Shown: piece after piece, positions 4,694-7,441 of the stretch
Numbering within the stretch: position 1 is the first letter of the stretch
Layout: the number at the start of each line of letters is the position of its first letter
Source of the DNA: an uncultured bacterium
Lineage (GTDB): Bacteria; Verrucomicrobiota; Kiritimatiellia; CAIKKV01; CAITUY01
Assembly (NCBI GenBank): GCA_903934155.1
Contig: CAIZMS010000246.1
Location: 1-7,441, forward strand
Direction of reading: 5' to 3'
DNA: 7,441 nucleotides
Notes under the pieces: generated by a model
Told to the model about the DNA's origin: nothing
Databases searched by the model: none
The model's input: the letters and a program-made list of their open reading frames with translations, nothing else
Translations under genes and position numbers: made by a program

Positions 4694-7441
4694 GCCGCCC
4701 GCCTATCACCCACCAGATTCTGATCAACTGGGCCGGCCAACGGGTCTTCCAGGATGCAAAAATTCAAGTCGAACGCGGTCTGGTTCAGGAGGTGGCCTAT
4801 GAAGCGCCGTTCGTAACCGGAACCCTGCTCTGGAGCAACCGTCCGCTCAAGACCTCCGTCAAGATTCTCCAGGATGGCTCCGCCCAAAACCATTGCCCCT
4901 GTCGCGACAGCAAGGAGCGCGGCATCATCTGCGCCCATGTCATCGCCCTCTGCATCGAACTGATCCGTCGCTCCAACAATCCTGAAATCGAAGCCAAGCG
5001 CCAGGAGGAGCTGAAACGTGCCGAGCGCATCGCCAAATTCAACGAGGCCGCCTATGTCAAGCGCGCCAGAACCGGCACACCGGGCAGCACGGATGCCCAA
5101 ATCCGGCTGACCTTGAAACCCGGCTGGCGTCAGGGCGTCGCCACCCAGCGCATTCCCATTCGGTGTCTGGTTCTGATCGGCGGCCAGGAAGTGCTGCTGG
5201 ATCAGATTCCGCACACGGTCACACTCGGGCTCAACCAGAAGGACGAATCCGTCCTGTTTGTTCTCGAGGACATCTGCGAGGGCCCCGCCCGGAGCGACAT
5301 GGAACTCCGCCCTCAGGATTTCGTCTCGCTCCTGCAATTGCTCCAGGGACTGCAAATCCTGGAGGAGGGCAATCCCGACCCCATCACAGTGACCGCCACG
5401 CGCCTGACATCCTATCTGAACCTGGATCTCGACCGGGATAACGGCGAACTGATCCTGATGGTTCACACCGAAATCCCCTTCCGGAAGGCCGCCGAAATTC
5501 CCCTCTACATTGTCTCCGGCCGCCACGGCTGGGTTTTTGGAGCCAACCATTTCTGGCCTCTGGAACAGATCCTTCCGGACCCCGTCCGATCCATCTACAG
5601 CGAACCGGTGATCATTCCCCGTGGTTCGGTGCCCCGTTTCATGAAAACGGAACTCCCCCTCCTATCGAGCTTCATGCGGGTGGAGAGTGACCTTTCCCCC
5701 GATCTCTTTACCATCGACCCGGGCCAGCCGAAATACAGACTGGTGGTGAGGGGAAGTCCGGCCTCTCTGGCGGGAACACTTCACGCTGAATACAACGGCT
5801 TCAGCCTCGTGGCAGGCAAAAACGACCCCAAGGGACATTTCGCCATTCCGGATCCAACAGACTTCCTCCGCTACATGGTCCGGAACCTGGAGGCCGAGAA
5901 AAAAGGCATCGACCAACTTGCCAAGTACGGTTTCGCGGGGGAAACCGGCGATATCCTGACCCCCATCGTGGGCTGCCGAGAGGTGCTGAATTTCCTCGGA
6001 AGCCATGTCCCCGCCCTGCGCCGGAAAGGCTGGCGCGTGGAAATGGAAGGACGGGTTGAAGGCTTTATGGAAGGGGCAGAGTTCGCCACCCCGGTTGTTC
6101 GCATCACGAGCCAGAACGAGTCCGCAGGCTGGTTCGAAGTGGGTTTCGACTTTGAGGATGGCAGCGGAAACCGCCTCACCTCCGCCGAGATTCAGCGTGC
6201 TCTGCGCAAGGGCGATTCCTATGTTGAGAGCGGGGGTCGGACGATTCTCCTGGATGCCGAGGCCATCGACGCCATGATCGAGGTCTTTCGCGACTGCTCT
6301 AGTGGGGAAAGCACCCAACCCGGTGTTTTCCGGATGCCCTCCGTCTATGCTTCCTACGTCAAGGCCTCACTCGACGCTCTGGACGGGGTGGATGTCGAGG
6401 CTCCGCAAGCTTGGCGCACCGCCGCGGATCGTCAGTCGAAGGGGTTGTCCATCGAGCCCGTCACCCTGCCGGCTTCACTGGAGGCCACTCTCCGCCCCTA
6501 CCAGAAGGAGGGCGTCAACTGGCTGCGCTTCCTGGAGGCCAATACATTCGGCGGCATCCTGGCCGACGAAATGGGCTTGGGGAAAACCCTTCAGACCCTG
6601 AGCTGGCTGGAGATGGAACGCTACCATCCCGCCGTCCGCGGGAAGCCCTGCCTGATCGTTTGCCCTACCAGCCTGGTGTTCAACTGGGCGGAGGAAGCCC
6701 AGCGGTTTACGCCCTCGCTCAAGGTGCTGACCCTTTCAGGCGTCGACCGGCACGCCAAGTGGGCGGAATTGCCTAACGCCAACCTGGTCATTACCTCCTA
6801 CGCGTTGCTCCGGCGCGATGCGGAGCATTATCGCAGCCATGAATTCGGGGTTCTGGTACTGGACGAGGCGCAGCATATCAAGAACCGGTCAACGCAGAAC
6901 GCCATTGTCGCCAAGGAAATGAAGGCATTCCACAAGGTGGTTCTCACGGGAACGCCGATTGAGAATAGCGTGTCGGATCTCTGGTCGATTATGGACTTCC
7001 TGATGCCGCACTATCTGGGATCCCACGACAGCTTCCGGCACAATTGCGAGATTCCCATTGCCCAGGGCGGACCGGAGGGTGAAGTCGCCCAGGCCCGGCT
7101 GCGCCGGAAACTCCAGCCCTTCCTCATGCGGCGCCTGAAAACCGAAGTCGCCCGGGATCTGCCTCCGCGTATCGAGCGCATTGCCGCCTGCACACTCAGT
7201 CCGGATCAAAAGGCGGTCTACAAGCAACTCATCGACAATTCCCGAAACAAGCTCACCAACCTGGTCGCGAAGCAGGGCTTTGACAAATCCCGCATGGAAG
7301 TCCTCAAGACCCTCCTGCGGCTCCGGCAGGCTTGCTGCCATCTCGACTTGCTCCGGATGGAGGGACTCAAGGTCGAGGCTCCCTCGGCCAAGATGGAACT
7401 GTTCATTGAACTGCTCGACGAGGCACTGGACGGCGGGCACC
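4690..7441 (+). CDS. SWIM zinc-finger SNF2-family DNA-dependent ATPase/helicase, partial (C-terminus cut off)
   Basis: Large superfamily 2 ATPase of the bacterial SNF2 type, expected to translocate on double-stranded DNA. 917 residues are visible with no internal stop. Residues 66-85 hold a SWIM zinc-binding motif CxCx9CxH (Cys69, Cys71, Cys81, His83). A long region of about 90-590, rich in beta-type segments, resembles the SNF2-associated region seen between SWIM and ATPase in bacterial homologues and has no motif I can assign. The first RecA lobe begins at LRPYQKEGVNWL (601-612, Gln605). Motif I is DEMGLGKT (626-633, Lys632), motif Ia is CLIVCPTSLVFNW (654-666), motif II is DEAQ (725-728), motif III is LTGTPIEN (752-759), and LMRRLKTEV (812-820) is typical of SNF2 proteins. 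The second RecA lobe, with motifs IV-VI, lies beyond the edge. The ATG overlaps the prmA stop (ATGA) and has no Shine-Dalgarno, so it probably depends on coupling. RNA-polymerase recycling or DNA repair are possible roles; neither is shown here. Confidence 0.93.
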   Translation, partial: MSRPPITHQILINWAGQRVFQDAKIQVERGLVQEVAYEAPFVTGTLLWSNRPLKTSVKILQDGSAQNHCPCRDSKERGIICAHVIALCIELIRRSNNPEIEAKRQEELKRAERIAKFNEAAYVKRARTGTPGSTDAQIRLTLKPGWRQGVATQRIPIRCLVLIGGQEVLLDQIPHTVTLGLNQKDESVLFVLEDICEGPARSDMELRPQDFVSLLQLLQGLQILEEGNPDPITVTATRLTSYLNLDLDRDNGELILMVHTEIPFRKAAEIPLYIVSGRHGWVFGANHFWPLEQILPDPVRSIYSEPVIIPRGSVPRFMKTELPLLSSFMRVESDLSPDLFTIDPGQPKYRLVVRGSPASLAGTLHAEYNGFSLVAGKNDPKGHFAIPDPTDFLRYMVRNLEAEKKGIDQLAKYGFAGETGDILTPIVGCREVLNFLGSHVPALRRKGWRVEMEGRVEGFMEGAEFATPVVRITSQNESAGWFEVGFDFEDGSGNRLTSAEIQRALRKGDSYVESGGRTILLDAEAIDAMIEVFRDCSSGESTQPGVFRMPSVYASYVKASLDALDGVDVEAPQAWRTAADRQSKGLSIEPVTLPASLEATLRPYQKEGVNWLRFLEANTFGGILADEMGLGKTLQTLSWLEMERYHPAVRGKPCLIVCPTSLVFNWAEEAQRFTPSLKVLTLSGVDRHAKWAELPNANLVITSYALLRRDAEHYRSHEFGVLVLDEAQHIKNRSTQNAIVAKEMKAFHKVVLTGTPIENSVSDLWSIMDFLMPHYLGSHDSFRHNCEIPIAQGGPEGEVAQARLRRKLQPFLMRRLKTEVARDLPPRIERIAACTLSPDQKAVYKQLIDNSRNKLTNLVAKQGFDKSRMEVLKTLLRLRQACCHLDLLRMEGLKVEAPSAKMELFIELLDEALDGGH

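Noticed and set aside
4612..5550. 312-codon open frame on the minus strand opposite the SNF2 gene
   Set aside because: Antisense to a continuous SWIM-SNF2 frame, with Gly/Asp/Gln-rich composition and no motif; a codon-bias shadow.
6292..6306. Apparent TAG near 6300 in the SNF2 gene
   Set aside because: The bases fall across TCT|AGT in the coding frame, so there is no stop or frameshift.
5662..6318. 218-codon open frame on the minus strand
   Set aside because: Shadow of the SNF2 frame, which is uninterrupted here; no domain signal.

Overview
The window looks like chromosomal DNA of a GC-rich Gram-negative bacterium. It holds two divergent gene blocks separated by a 119-base AT-richer gap. 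An outer-membrane lipoprotein factor and a periplasmic adaptor imply a double membrane. An RNase HIII gene, together with the style of the adaptor and outer-membrane factor, which recall planctomycete/verrucomicrobial proteins, suggests the PVC superphylum, perhaps Kiritimatiellota/Lentisphaerae-like. That assignment is inference from recollected family resemblance and no search was run.

Left block, minus strand (2649 down to 1): a TolC-family outer-membrane lipoprotein (970-2649) is followed, with a 17-base overlap, by a HlyD/RND-type periplasmic adaptor (986 to beyond base 1). Together they form the outer-membrane and periplasmic parts of a tripartite export machine. The inner-membrane pump is not in the window and would be expected further along the minus strand, past base 1.

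Gap (2650-2768): it contains a good extended -10 promoter reading right, placed so close to the rnhC ATG that the transcript would be leaderless or nearly so. A weak candidate promoter reads left for the export genes.

Right block, plus strand (2769 to beyond 7441): rnhC (RNase HIII), prmA (ribosomal protein L11 methyltransferase) and a large SWIM-zinc-finger SNF2 ATPase. Both junctions are ATGA stop/start overlaps, so this looks like a translationally coupled operon joining RNA:DNA hybrid removal, ribosomal protein modification and a DNA translocase.

The most unusual feature is at the rnhC/prmA junction. A short 7-base tandem repeat (3769-3803) forms the last codons and stop of rnhC and also supplies the Shine-Dalgarno and start codon of prmA. 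No mobile element, CRISPR array, tRNA or rRNA was seen. I found no clear evidence for a wholly new multi-gene system; the interest lies in the junction repeat, the leaderless promoter, the operon grouping and an insertion in the adaptor.
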